This document shows positions 50,968 through 59,668 of a DNA stretch of 64,000 nucleotides, in pieces. A program made the translations under genes and the position numbers. The notes below the pieces were generated by a model. It was not told the DNA's origin. It worked only from the letters and a program-made list of their open reading frames with translations, and did no database searches. Source of the DNA: Streptomyces caeruleatus (GTDB taxonomy: Bacteria > Actinomycetota > Actinomycetes > Streptomycetales > Streptomycetaceae); the NCBI RefSeq assembly GCF_001514235.1, contig NZ_KQ948943.1:1-64000 (forward strand), read 5' to 3'. Numbering within the stretch: position 1 is the first letter of the stretch; the number at the start of each line of letters is the position of its first letter.

Positions 50968-52602
50968 GTGTCCGAAGAATCTGGCAGTGAACGTCTGATC
51001 GCCGACCGCTACCGCCTGCTGTCCCCGCTCGGCGAGGGCGGCATGGGCACCGTGTGGCGGGCCCGCGACGAGCTGCTGCACCGCGAGGTCGCCGTCAAGG
51101 AGGTGCGGGCGCCGCACGGGCTGGCGACCTCGGAGGTCGAGCGGATGTACGCCCGGCTGGAGCGCGAGGCGTGGGCGGCGGCGCGGGTCGCCAACCGCAA
51201 TGTCGTCACGGTGTACGACGTGGCCACGCAGGACGGCCGGCCCTGGATCGTGATGGAGCTGGTCCGCGGGATCTCGCTGGCCGAGCAGTTGGACGCCGAG
51301 GGCCCGCTGAGTCCGCAGCGGGTCGCGCACATCGGCGCCGAGGTGCTGGCCGCGCTGCGGGCGGCGCACGGGGCCGGGGTGCTGCACCGGGACGTGAAGC
51401 CGGCCAACGTGCTGTTGTCGAACGACGGCCGGGTCGTGCTGACCGACTTCGGTATCGCGATGGTCGAGGGCAGCTCCGCGCTGACGATGACCGGCGAGGT
51501 CATCGGTTCCCCCGAGTTCCTCGCCCCGGAGCGGGCGCTGGGCCGCACGCCCGGTCCGGAGTCCGACCTGTGGTCGCTGGGTGTGCTCCTGTACGCGGCC
51601 GTGGAGGGCAACTCCCCGTTCCGCCAGAACACCCCGCTGAGCACCCTGCGGGCGATCGTCGACGAGGAACTGCCGCCGCCCCGGCGGGCCGGTCCGCTGG
51701 CCCCCGTGATCGAGGGGCTGTTGCGCAAGGACCCGGCCGAGCGGCTGCCGGCCGACCGGGCCGAGCAGGAGCTGCGGATCATCGGGGCGGGAGGGACCCC
51801 GCGCGCGGACGCCGCGGGGGCGGCTCCGTACACCCCGACCGTGGCGGCGTTTCCGACGCCCCCGGAGACGGCGGCGACGGCCCCTGTCCCACCGCCCGGA
51901 CCGACCAGGCCCACCTCGGCCGCCGCTCCGTACCGGGACACGGCTCCCGTCCGTCCCGACCGCGACCGCCGCGCCCGCCACGTCCTGATCGCGGGCGTCA
52001 CCGCCCTCGCGCTGGCCGTGGGAGGACTGACGTACGCCCTGCTCGACCGCGGGGGCGGCGACGGCGGCAAGGAGGGCGGTGAGGGGACCAACGCGCAGAC
52101 GGGCGGCGGGGTCTCGCCGACCGGGACCGACACCGGGGACGAGAACGCGTCCGGCGGAAGTGAGGACCCGACGCCGAGCGCGAGCAGCAGCCGTACGACC
52201 ACTCCCCCGCCGCAGTCCGTGCGGGTGACGCTGGCGGGGTCGAACACCGAGTACTCCGGGGCCTGTCCGCCGCCCAGCGGCGAGGCGCCCTCCTTCACGG
52301 CGACGTTCACGGTGGGGCGGCTGCCGGCCCGGGTGAGCTATCGCTGGGTGTCCGCGGACGGTGACGTCATGGATCAGGGCTGGAAGACCCTGTCGTTCCC
52401 GGAGGGCGGCGGGCGGACCAAGCAGGACCGGGCGTTCGTGACGACCTACGACGACAGCGGGACCTTCGAGAACGAGATCAGTGTCGAGGTCCGCGACCCG
52501 GTGGAGACGAAGTCGAACTCGGTGCCGTTCTCGGTGACCTGCGCGACGGAGACCCCGACGGGCGGGGTCTCGCCTACGCCTACCGAGTCGCCGAGCTCGT
52601 AG
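50968..52602 (+). CDS. Membrane Ser/Thr protein kinase
   Basis: Kinase of 544 residues. The glycine loop GEGGMGTVW is at 22-30, Lys44 in AVKEV, HRDVKPANVLL at 140-150 and DFG at 160-162. A Pro-rich linker leads to one membrane helix (about 345-368) and an extracellular Ser/Thr/Gly-rich and beta-type sensor of about 150 residues. There are no PASTA repeats. GTG 50968 is preceded by GGGGGACGCCC; an upstream GTG at 50932 lacks a ribosome site. Confidence 0.92.
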   Translation: MSEESGSERLIADRYRLLSPLGEGGMGTVWRARDELLHREVAVKEVRAPHGLATSEVERMYARLEREAWAAARVANRNVVTVYDVATQDGRPWIVMELVRGISLAEQLDAEGPLSPQRVAHIGAEVLAALRAAHGAGVLHRDVKPANVLLSNDGRVVLTDFGIAMVEGSSALTMTGEVIGSPEFLAPERALGRTPGPESDLWSLGVLLYAAVEGNSPFRQNTPLSTLRAIVDEELPPPRRAGPLAPVIEGLLRKDPAERLPADRAEQELRIIGAGGTPRADAAGAAPYTPTVAAFPTPPETAATAPVPPPGPTRPTSAAAPYRDTAPVRPDRDRRARHVLIAGVTALALAVGGLTYALLDRGGGDGGKEGGEGTNAQTGGGVSPTGTDTGDENASGGSEDPTPSASSSRTTTPPPQSVRVTLAGSNTEYSGACPPPSGEAPSFTATFTVGRLPARVSYRWVSADGDVMDQGWKTLSFPEGGGRTKQDRAFVTTYDDSGTFENEISVEVRDPVETKSNSVPFSVTCATETPTGGVSPTPTESPSS

Positions 52603-52617
52603 CGGAGCCGCGGGTCG

Positions 52618-53427
52618 TCAGGCCGCGCTGTCGAGCACCGGCAGGTATCCACCCGACTGGCCCGCGGCCGTCGGGTGGTACGACTCCGGGATGTTGAGCC
52701 AGTTCACGGAGTGCATCCACGCGCTGCCGGAGCACAGTTCGTGCCCGGTGAAGGCGGGTCGTACGTCGGCGAAGGTGAAGCCGTGGTCCAGGGCGCGCTT
52801 CTCGATCGCGGCGTCGATGTGGTCGGCCGCGTCGTTGAGTGCCCTGCGCTTGGTCTCGGAGAGGCCGATGCAGCCCGACGCGCCCAGCTTGTAGAAGCGG
52901 GGGTAGCCGAGGACGACCACATGGGCGGACGGGGCCTTGGTGCGGATGGCCGTGTAGACGGTGTCGAGCCTGCCGGGGAGCGTCGAGTCGACGAACGCCT
53001 TCGCGGTGTTGATGCGGCCCACGCAGGCGCTGTCGCCCTGGAGCACACAGGTCGTCATGATGTCGGCGAATCCTGCGTCGTTGCCGCCGATCGAGATGGA
53101 CACGAGTGCGGTGGCGGGGCTGAGCGGGGCGAGCTGACCGGCGGTGACATCACCCGTTTGAGCGCCCGAGCAAGCCGTGAAGTCGAAGGACGAGGGTGAG
53201 TTGGCGGCGGCCCAGAGGTACGGGTACGCCTTCGTGCTGCGCTTGCAGTCACCGCTGGCGCCGATGTAGCTGCCCGCGCCGAGGCCGGAGGAGTAGGAGT
53301 CGCCGAGGGCCACATAGCCGCCGATCGCGGCGGTGTCGGCGGCCTGCGCGGTGGCTGCGCCGGTGAGGGCGGTGCCGACGGCGAGGAGGAGTGAGGCGAC
53401 GTATGCGGAAAGTCGGGAACGTCTCAT
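52618..53427 (-). CDS. Secreted SGNH/GDSL lipase-esterase
   Basis: Exported hydrolase of 269 residues with signal peptide to about residue 30. Block I is YVALGDSYSSGLGAG with the nucleophile Ser, block III is ISIGGNDAGF, and the Asp/His pair is near SYHPTAAGQ. Six cysteines suggest three disulfides, as in Streptomyces lipases of this group. Stop codon is 16 bases from the end of the converging kinase gene. Confidence 0.93.
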   Translation of the reverse strand: MRRSRLSAYVASLLLAVGTALTGAATAQAADTAAIGGYVALGDSYSSGLGAGSYIGASGDCKRSTKAYPYLWAAANSPSSFDFTACSGAQTGDVTAGQLAPLSPATALVSISIGGNDAGFADIMTTCVLQGDSACVGRINTAKAFVDSTLPGRLDTVYTAIRTKAPSAHVVVLGYPRFYKLGASGCIGLSETKRRALNDAADHIDAAIEKRALDHGFTFADVRPAFTGHELCSGSAWMHSVNWLNIPESYHPTAAGQSGGYLPVLDSAA

Positions 53428-53744
53428 GGAACCTCCCTATAGCAGGATCTCTGCCGTAACCGTCGTACCAACTACGCGTGTTGACGGGAAGTGTCCATGC
53501 CAAGACTTTTCCCCTCATCGCGACGCCCATCCTGTGAGTTCGCCATGGGTTCGATTTCGTGTTCATGACAGGATTGTTGACAGGTCGTCAACTCCCTTGT
53601 CCGGCACTGCGGGAGCACAGATCCTTTACCTCGGCCCGAGAACGGGAACGCGACGTTCCAGGCCGTGTGTGCGACCCCACGCACGCACCCCCCACATGTG
53701 CGCGCACCACCCATGCGCACCGCCTGGAGGAGGACTCCCTCGTA
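53428..53744. other. Divergent promoter region of lipase and protease genes
   Basis: This gap of 317 bases holds the two divergent promoters. GTTGAC-AGGTC-GTCAAC at 53576-53592 is a perfect palindrome and a candidate operator for the protease gene; TATAGGGAGG just before the lipase start contains its ribosome site. No gene is seen. Confidence 0.5.
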
Positions 53745-54953
53745 ATGGCACAACTGCGTAGCAACACCTTCCGGTTCGCCGCGATAACCAGCCTGGCGAC
53801 CGCCGCCCTCGTCGGCGGACTCACCTCCCTGCCCGCCCAGGCCGCCCCGGCCGAGGGCAAGGTCCTGGCCGCCGGATCCCCCACGGCGATCAAGGACAGC
53901 TACATCGTCACGCTCAAGAAGACCGCGGGCCTGAAGGCCGCCTCCGGCGCCGGCAAAGGCCTGATCAAGGAGTACGGCGGCGCGGTGAACAAGACGTTCG
54001 GCGCCGCGCTGAACGGCTACTCCGCCACCCTCTCCGCGACCGAGGCCAAGAGACTCGCAGCCGACCCGTCGGTGGCGTCCGTCGAACAGAACCAGACGGT
54101 CCGCCTGGCCGACACCACCCAGTCCAGCGCCCCCTGGGGCCTGGACCGCATCGACCAGGCCGCGCTTCCGCTTTCCGGCACCTACACCTACCCGGACAGC
54201 GCGGGCAGCGGTGTGACGGCCTATGTCATCGACACCGGTGTGCGCATCACCCACCAGCAGATCAGCGGCCGTGCCTCCTACGGCTACGACGCCGTCGACG
54301 GCGACACCACCGCCTCCGACGGCAACGGCCACGGCACCCATGTGGCCACCACCATCGCCGGCACCACGTACGGCGTGGCCAAGAAGGCGAAGATCGTCGC
54401 GGTCCGGGTGCTCGACAACGCCGGTTCCGGCACCACGGCGGGCGTGATCGCGGGCATCGACTGGGTGACCGCGAACCACTCCGGCCCCTCGGTCGCCAAC
54501 ATGTCGCTCGGCGGCGGCGCCTCCGCCTCGCTCGACACGGCCGTGCGCAACTCCATCGCCAGCGGCGTGACCTACGCGATCGCGGCGGGCAACAGCAGCG
54601 CCAACGCCTCCTCGTACTCCCCCGCCCGGGTGACCGAGGCCATCACCGTCGGCGCCACCACCAACACCGACGCCCGGGCCAGCTACTCCAACTACGGCTC
54701 GGTCCTGGACATCTTCGCCCCCGGCTCCTCGATCACGGCGGGCTGGTACACCAGCGACACCGCGACCAACACCATCTCCGGTACGTCGATGGCGACCCCG
54801 CACGTCGCGGGCGCGGCCGCCGTCTACCTGGCGAGCCACACCTCGGCCACCCCGGCCGCGGTCGCCTCGGCCCTGACGAGCGGCGCCACCGCGAACGTGG
54901 TCACCAGCCCCGGCACCGGTTCGCCGAACCGGCTCCTGAAGCTCGTGCCGTAA
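53745..54953 (+). CDS. Secreted subtilisin-like serine protease (S8)
   Basis: Protease precursor of 402 residues: signal peptide (1-34), inhibitor I9 propeptide (about 50-123), and catalytic domain from about 128. Asp163 (VIDTG), His196 (GHGTHVA), Asn283 (AAGNSS) and Ser348 (SGTSMATPH) form the active site. It is related to Streptomyces alkaline proteases of the proteinase K branch. GGAGGAGG lies 13 bases before ATG 53745. A strong terminator follows. Confidence 0.95.
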   Translation: MAQLRSNTFRFAAITSLATAALVGGLTSLPAQAAPAEGKVLAAGSPTAIKDSYIVTLKKTAGLKAASGAGKGLIKEYGGAVNKTFGAALNGYSATLSATEAKRLAADPSVASVEQNQTVRLADTTQSSAPWGLDRIDQAALPLSGTYTYPDSAGSGVTAYVIDTGVRITHQQISGRASYGYDAVDGDTTASDGNGHGTHVATTIAGTTYGVAKKAKIVAVRVLDNAGSGTTAGVIAGIDWVTANHSGPSVANMSLGGGASASLDTAVRNSIASGVTYAIAAGNSSANASSYSPARVTEAITVGATTNTDARASYSNYGSVLDIFAPGSSITAGWYTSDTATNTISGTSMATPHVAGAAAVYLASHTSATPAAVASALTSGATANVVTSPGTGSPNRLLKLVP

Positions 54954-54981
54954 CCCCGCACCGCACGATGTGAACCCCACT

Positions 54982-55014
54982 GTTCCCCGGAGACGCCCGC
55001 CGTCTCCGGGGAAC
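54982..55014 (+). terminator. Hairpin terminator of the protease gene
   Basis: GTTCCCCGGAGAC (54982-54994) and GTCTCCGGGGAAC (55002-55014) form a perfect 13-base stem with a 7-base loop, 29 bases past the stop. Confidence 0.88.
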
Positions 55015-55034
55015 GCCCTGTTCCGGGGGACGTC

Positions 55035-55529
55035 TTGACGGCCCCCACGGAGCTGAGCCACATTGAAGCCCGGCATCCGGCGCTTCGGGGGGCAAAGTCG
55101 CCAATGCAGACCATACGTATCAAGACAGCCGCGTCCGAGGACGCCGAGCGTGCGCGGCCAGGGCCGGGGAGGGACCTGACGCCGCTGCTCGCGGGCGCCG
55201 CGACGGCTGTGGGGGGACTCGGCGCGGTACTCGCGCTGGTCGATTCGGGCTCGCCGCTGCGCGGGCCGTTCACGCTGTTCTTCCTGCTCGCGATGCCGGC
55301 CGGGGCCATCGCCGCCGCGCTGCGCGGGCTGGATCCCTTCGGCCGGACCGTGGCCGCCGTGGCGGGCGCGGTCGTCGTCGACATGCTGGTGGCCCAGGGC
55401 ATGCTGGCCGTGCACCGGTGGTCGGTGCTCGGCGGGATCGTGGCCGTGACCGCGATCAGCGTGCTCATTCTCCTGCTGGTTGTGGTGCGGCGGCTGCGCG
55501 GCCGTACGTCGAGAAGGCGGACTGACTGA
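55035..55529 (+). CDS. Four-helix membrane protein of the polysaccharide cluster
   Basis: Protein of 164 residues with about four helices (residues 50-155) and a basic tail RRLRGRTSRRRTD. TTG 55035 follows GGGGGACGTC and gives 23 extra residues; ATG 55104 is the alternative, giving 141. I recognise no family. It is immediately upstream of the acyltransferase gene with a 1-base gap, so it belongs to the same operon. Confidence 0.7.
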   Translation: MTAPTELSHIEARHPALRGAKSPMQTIRIKTAASEDAERARPGPGRDLTPLLAGAATAVGGLGAVLALVDSGSPLRGPFTLFFLLAMPAGAIAAALRGLDPFGRTVAAVAGAVVVDMLVAQGMLAVHRWSVLGGIVAVTAISVLILLLVVVRRLRGRTSRRRTD

Positions 55530-55530
55530 C

Positions 55531-56628
55531 GTGGACATCAGCGTGTACCGCCCCGGCGAGCTGAGCTCCGCCGACCGGGCGGCGTGGACCTCTCTGCAGT
55601 CCAAGGCCCATCTCCAGGGTTCGCCGGAGCTGGGCAACCCGTTCCTCTCGCCCGAGTTCGCGCTCGCGATCGGCCGCTGTCGGCGCGGGGTGCGGATCGC
55701 GGTCGTCCGGGAACGCGGCGAGCCGGCCGCGTTCTTCCCGTTCCAGCGCACGGCGGCCGGCGTCGGCCGGGCCATCGGACTCGGCGTCTCGGACGCCCAG
55801 GGCGTCGTGCACCGGCCCGGCTTCACCTGGGACGCGCGGGAGCTGCTGAAGGCGTGCGGGCTCGCCGTATGGGAGTTCGACCACCTGGTGGAGGGCCAGG
55901 CGGCGTTCCAGACGGAGGCGTCCGGCACGTTCCCGTCCCCGGTCATGGACATCGACCAGGGGTACGAGGCGTATCTGGGCCAACTGCGGGAGCGGTCACC
56001 GAAGTTCACGCGGACGACGCTGGCCAAGGAGCGCAAGCTGGGCCGGGACCACGAGGGCGTGCGGTATGTGCACGACGAGCGTGATCCGGCGGCCCTGCGC
56101 ACGCTGATGGCGTGGAAGTCCGCGCAGTACCGCAGGACCGGCCGCAGCGACCGGTTCGCGCAGGAGTGGATCACTCGGCTGGTGGAGCAGCTGTTCCACA
56201 CCCGCTCGGAGCCGTTCGCGGGGATCCTGTCGGTGCTGTACGCGGACGGCAGGCCGGTCGCCGGGCACTTCGGGCTGCGTGGCGAGCGGGTGCTGGCGTG
56301 CTGGTTCCCGGCCTACGACCCGGCGTTCTCGAAGTACTCGCCGGGTCTGGTGCTGCATCTGCGGATGGCCGAGGCGGCCGCCGCCGACGGCATCGCCTAC
56401 CTGGACCTCGGCCGGGGCCAGAAGGAGTACAAGGACTCCCTGAAGACACGTGAGCTGACGGTGTCGGAGGGGTGGGTGACCCGGCGTCACCCGGTCGCGT
56501 TCGGACACCGGGCACGGCGTGCTCCGGTCCGGGCGCTGCGCAACACGGTGCAGGCACGGCCGGAGCTGTTCGAACCGGCGGACCGCCTCCTCAGGAGCAT
56601 GGGGAAGATCCGTTCGGGACGTCGGTGA
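55531..56628 (+). CDS. FemAB/CelD-like GNAT acyltransferase
   Basis: Protein of 365 residues with a double GNAT-like fold of the Acetyltransf_6 (CelD/BioF2) family. The C-terminal core AGHFGLRGERVLACWFPAYDPAFSKYSPG and LDLGRGQKEYKDSLKT fits acetyl-transfer enzymes found in exopolysaccharide clusters, where they modify sugars or lipid carriers. It is cytosolic. GTG 55531 starts right after the preceding stop. Acyl donor and acceptor are unknown. Confidence 0.85.
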   Translation: MDISVYRPGELSSADRAAWTSLQSKAHLQGSPELGNPFLSPEFALAIGRCRRGVRIAVVRERGEPAAFFPFQRTAAGVGRAIGLGVSDAQGVVHRPGFTWDARELLKACGLAVWEFDHLVEGQAAFQTEASGTFPSPVMDIDQGYEAYLGQLRERSPKFTRTTLAKERKLGRDHEGVRYVHDERDPAALRTLMAWKSAQYRRTGRSDRFAQEWITRLVEQLFHTRSEPFAGILSVLYADGRPVAGHFGLRGERVLACWFPAYDPAFSKYSPGLVLHLRMAEAAAADGIAYLDLGRGQKEYKDSLKTRELTVSEGWVTRRHPVAFGHRARRAPVRALRNTVQARPELFEPADRLLRSMGKIRSGRR

Positions 56629-57018
56629 CAGCCGGTGCAAGACGGCCGGTTACGGCCAAACCAACAAAAACGTGAGAGCTCGTTCCAGCTCTTGCCATAC
56701 AGGCTCAATCATCAATACCGTCGTACATCTCACTCGCATCGGACTGTCAAACGCGGCTCTAGGGGAGGGCTCAAGACCGCGACAGGCCCGGCGCGGGGCG
56801 CGGTAGGGGGGTGCTCGGTGACAGTGTCCGCACTGGTGACCGAGTCGTGCCGCGCGACCGGCTGCCGATTATCGGTGGCCGGCCAGACATGCCAGCTCAC
56901 CACGCGTGCACGGAGATCCATCCGGCCGTGCCGTACGTGAGAAACCCCCCTTTCGAACCGGACAAAACACCGGGCCGCCCAGGGGCGGGCGGTCCACCGG
57001 ACGAGAGGGACCAGACTC
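56629..57018. other. Intergenic promoter region of the glycosyltransferase operon
   Basis: A gap of 390 bases. 56650-56750 is much richer in A and T than its surroundings and is the likely promoter area. GGGCCGCCC (about 56971) pairs with GGGCGGTCC just before the start, forming a leader hairpin. No open frame with a ribosome site is seen. Confidence 0.5.
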
Positions 57019-57840
57019 ATGAGCTCTGTGCTGCGCCCGGCGGTCGCGGACCAAGGTCCGTCCACAGCCGGCAAGTACCGGCCCGTCTCCTCGCACCTGG
57101 CCATCGCGCCACCGGTGAGCGTGGTGATCCCGGCCATGAACGAGGCGGAGAACCTGCCGTACGTCTTCAAGACACTTCCGGACTGGATACACGAAGTGGT
57201 CCTGGTGGACGGCAACTCCACCGACGACACCGTCGAGGTCGCCCGTGAGCTGTGGCCGGACGTCAAGGTCGTGCGACAGCGCGGGAAGGGCAAGGGGGAT
57301 GCCCTGACCACCGGGTTCGCGGCGGCCACCGGCGACATCATCGTGATGGTCGACGCGGACGGCTCGGCCGACGGCAACGAGATCCTTTCGTATGTCTCCG
57401 CCCTGGTCTCGGGCGCGGACTTCGCCAAGGGGTCCCGCTTCGCCAACGGCGGCGGCACCGACGACATGACCTTCATCCGCAAGCTGGGCAACTGGGCGCT
57501 GTGCACGGCCGTCAACCGCAAGTTCGGCGCCCGCTACACCGATCTCTGCTACGGGTACAACGCGTTCTGGCGGCACTGCCTGGACAAGATCGAACTCGAC
57601 TGCACCGGCTTCGAGGTCGAGACCCTGATGAACATCCGGGTCGTCAAGGCGGGACTGAAGGTGCAGGAGATCCCGAGCCACGAGTACCTCCGAATCCACG
57701 GCACGAGCAATCTGCGGGCCGTGCGGGACGGACTGCGGGTACTCAAGGTGATCCTCCGGGAGCGCTCCAACCGGCGTGCCCTGCGCAGCCGGAGCCACCA
57801 CTCCCCGATGCTCGACTCGGTGCGGGGAGAGGTGTCTTGA
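57019..57840 (+). CDS. GT2 glycosyltransferase, DPM1-like
   Basis: Enzyme of 273 residues. SVVIPAMNEAENLP at 34-47, LVDGNSTDDT at 62-71 and the metal-binding DAD at 112-114 mark a GT-A fold of family 2 resembling polyprenyl-phosphate mannosyl or glucosyltransferases. There is no C-terminal membrane helix. It would build the lipid-linked sugar used by the cluster. GAGAGGGACCAGACTC precedes ATG 57019. Confidence 0.9.
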   Translation: MSSVLRPAVADQGPSTAGKYRPVSSHLAIAPPVSVVIPAMNEAENLPYVFKTLPDWIHEVVLVDGNSTDDTVEVARELWPDVKVVRQRGKGKGDALTTGFAAATGDIIVMVDADGSADGNEILSYVSALVSGADFAKGSRFANGGGTDDMTFIRKLGNWALCTAVNRKFGARYTDLCYGYNAFWRHCLDKIELDCTGFEVETLMNIRVVKAGLKVQEIPSHEYLRIHGTSNLRAVRDGLRVLKVILRERSNRRALRSRSHHSPMLDSVRGEVS

Positions 57841-58871
57841 GCGGTCCCGACATCTCCGTCGTGATCTGCGTGTACACCGAGGACCGCTGGGAGGACATCC
57901 TCGCGGCGGTCTCCTCGGTGCGGGCGCAGTCGTATCCGGCCCTGGAGACCCTGCTGGTCGTCGACCACAACGAGGCGCTCCTGGACCGGCTGACCAAGGA
58001 GTACAAGGAGTCCGGGGAAGGCGAGGGCGAGGTGCGGGTGCTGGCCAACGCCGGGCCCCGTGGCCTGTCCGCCGGCCGCAACACCGGTATCGCGGCCTCC
58101 TACGGCGAGGTGATCGCGTTCCTCGACGACGACGCGGTGGCCGAGCGGGACTGGCTGAGGCACTTCGCCGCCGGGTACGCCGACCCGAGCGTCATGGCCG
58201 TCGGCGGGCGCACCGAGCCGGTCTGGGCGTCGGGGCGCCGGCCGGCCTGGTTCCCGGAGGAGTTCGACTGGGTGGTGGGCTGCACCTACCGGGGCCTGCC
58301 GCGCGGCCGGGTGAAGGTGCGCAACGTCCTCGGTGGCAACGCCTCCTTCCGGCGTACGGCGTTCGACTTCGCGGGCGGCTTCGCCACCGGCATCGGGCGC
58401 GACGGCGACCGGCTGCCGCTGGGCGGCGAGGAGACGGAGCTGTGCATCCGGCTCACCCGGGCCCGGCCCGACGCGGTGCTGCTGATCGACGACCGCGCGG
58501 TGATCCACCACCGGGTGCCCGGACCGCGCGAGCACTTCCGGTACTTCCGCACGCGGACCTACGCCGAGGGTCTCTCGAAGGCGCTGGTGGCCCGAAGTGT
58601 GGGCGCGGACAAGGGACTTGAGTCCGAGCGCCGGTACACCACCCGGGTGCTGCCGGCCGGGGTGGCGCGCGGGCTGCGGGACGCCGTGCTGGCCCGGCCG
58701 GGGGGCGCGGGGCGGGCCGGCGCGATCGTCGCGGGGGTGCTGACGGCGGCCGGTGGGTACGTCGTGGGGAGTGTCCGAGCGCGCCGGGGCCAGGTCACAT
58801 ACTCGGTGGTGGGCATCGAAGGGGAAGCCGGCGTCGAGGGGGAGGCCGGTATCGAGGGGGGCAGCAGATGA
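57837..58871 (+). CDS. GT2 family glycosyltransferase
   Basis: Enzyme of 344 residues. DISVVICVYTEDRW opens the GT-A fold, the nucleotide-sugar region has GLSAGRNTGIA, and the metal motif is FLDDDAV at 95-101; GGEETELCIRL is the acceptor-side acidic motif. TTG 57837 overlaps the previous stop, with GGGGAGAGG ahead. The last residues hold imperfect EGEAGVEGEAGIEGG repeats. It is likely a chain-building transferase. Confidence 0.9.
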   Translation: MSGPDISVVICVYTEDRWEDILAAVSSVRAQSYPALETLLVVDHNEALLDRLTKEYKESGEGEGEVRVLANAGPRGLSAGRNTGIAASYGEVIAFLDDDAVAERDWLRHFAAGYADPSVMAVGGRTEPVWASGRRPAWFPEEFDWVVGCTYRGLPRGRVKVRNVLGGNASFRRTAFDFAGGFATGIGRDGDRLPLGGEETELCIRLTRARPDAVLLIDDRAVIHHRVPGPREHFRYFRTRTYAEGLSKALVARSVGADKGLESERRYTTRVLPAGVARGLRDAVLARPGGAGRAGAIVAGVLTAAGGYVVGSVRARRGQVTYSVVGIEGEAGVEGEAGIEGGSR

Positions 58872-59668
58872 CCGACGGGCGCGTACCGATCCTCATGTAC
58901 CACGCCGTCTCCACCTCGCCGAACGACGCCACCCGCGAGCTGTCGGTGGCGCCGGAGGCGTTCGCGGAACAGATGGCGCTGATCGGCGACCTGGGCCTGA
59001 CGCCCGTCAGGACCGCAGATCTCGCGGCGCGCTGGCGCTCGGGCAAGCCACTGCCGGAGCGGCCGGTGCTCATCACCTTCGACGACGGCTACGAGGGTGT
59101 GCACCGGCACGCCCTGCCCGTGCTTGCCAAGCACGGTTTCCCGGCGACGCTGTTCGTCTCCACGGGCTGGCTGAGGGGCCCGCACGACACCGGCGGCGGC
59201 CTGGACGCCATGCTCGACTGGGACCAGGTGCGCGAACTCGCCGGGGCGGACGTCGAGATCGGCGGCCACAGCCACACGCACCCCCAGCTCGACCAGCTCC
59301 CGGACGACAAACTGCGCTCCGAGCTGATCCTCTGCAAGGAGATCATCAGCGACGAACTCGGCACCGTCCCGGCCTCGTTCGCCTACCCGTACGGCTACTC
59401 CAGCCGCCGGGTGCGCGAGGCGGTGCACGAGACGGGGTACGCCCAGGCGCTCGCCGTCAACAACGGCCTCGCGCGGCGCCGGCAGGGTCCGTACGCCCTC
59501 ACCCGGCTGACCGTGCGCCGCACCACCGGGATCGAGGAGTTCGGGCGGATGGTCGAGGGCCGCGCCATCGCCCGTGCCTTCGCCAGGGACCGCGCCCTCA
59601 CCAAGGGGTACGCCGTGGTCCGCAGAGCACGACAGGTCCGCCGGAAGGCCATCCGTTCCCGTGTCTGA
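58868..59668 (+). CDS. Polysaccharide deacetylase (CE4)
   Basis: Enzyme of 266 residues with a NodB-type barrel. Motif 1 TFDDG has Asp72 and Asp73, motif 2 GGHSHTHP has the metal ligands His134 and His138, and FAYPYG is motif 3. There is no signal peptide, so it would act on an intracellular lipid-linked or nucleotide intermediate or reach its substrate by the membrane. It overlaps its neighbours at both ends, so the operon is tight. It would remove acetyl groups from amino sugars. Confidence 0.92.
   Translation: MTDGRVPILMYHAVSTSPNDATRELSVAPEAFAEQMALIGDLGLTPVRTADLAARWRSGKPLPERPVLITFDDGYEGVHRHALPVLAKHGFPATLFVSTGWLRGPHDTGGGLDAMLDWDQVRELAGADVEIGGHSHTHPQLDQLPDDKLRSELILCKEIISDELGTVPASFAYPYGYSSRRVREAVHETGYAQALAVNNGLARRRQGPYALTRLTVRRTTGIEEFGRMVEGRAIARAFARDRALTKGYAVVRRARQVRRKAIRSRV

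Noticed and set aside
43856..53600. Shared 13-mer GTCAACTCCCTTG at about 43860 and 53587
   Set aside because: A single shared 13-mer pair is expected by chance in 64 kb of skewed composition, and the surroundings differ.
53472..56201. Minus-strand frame of 909 codons
   Set aside because: Shadow of the subtilisin, membrane protein and acyltransferase genes, and it crosses their terminator.
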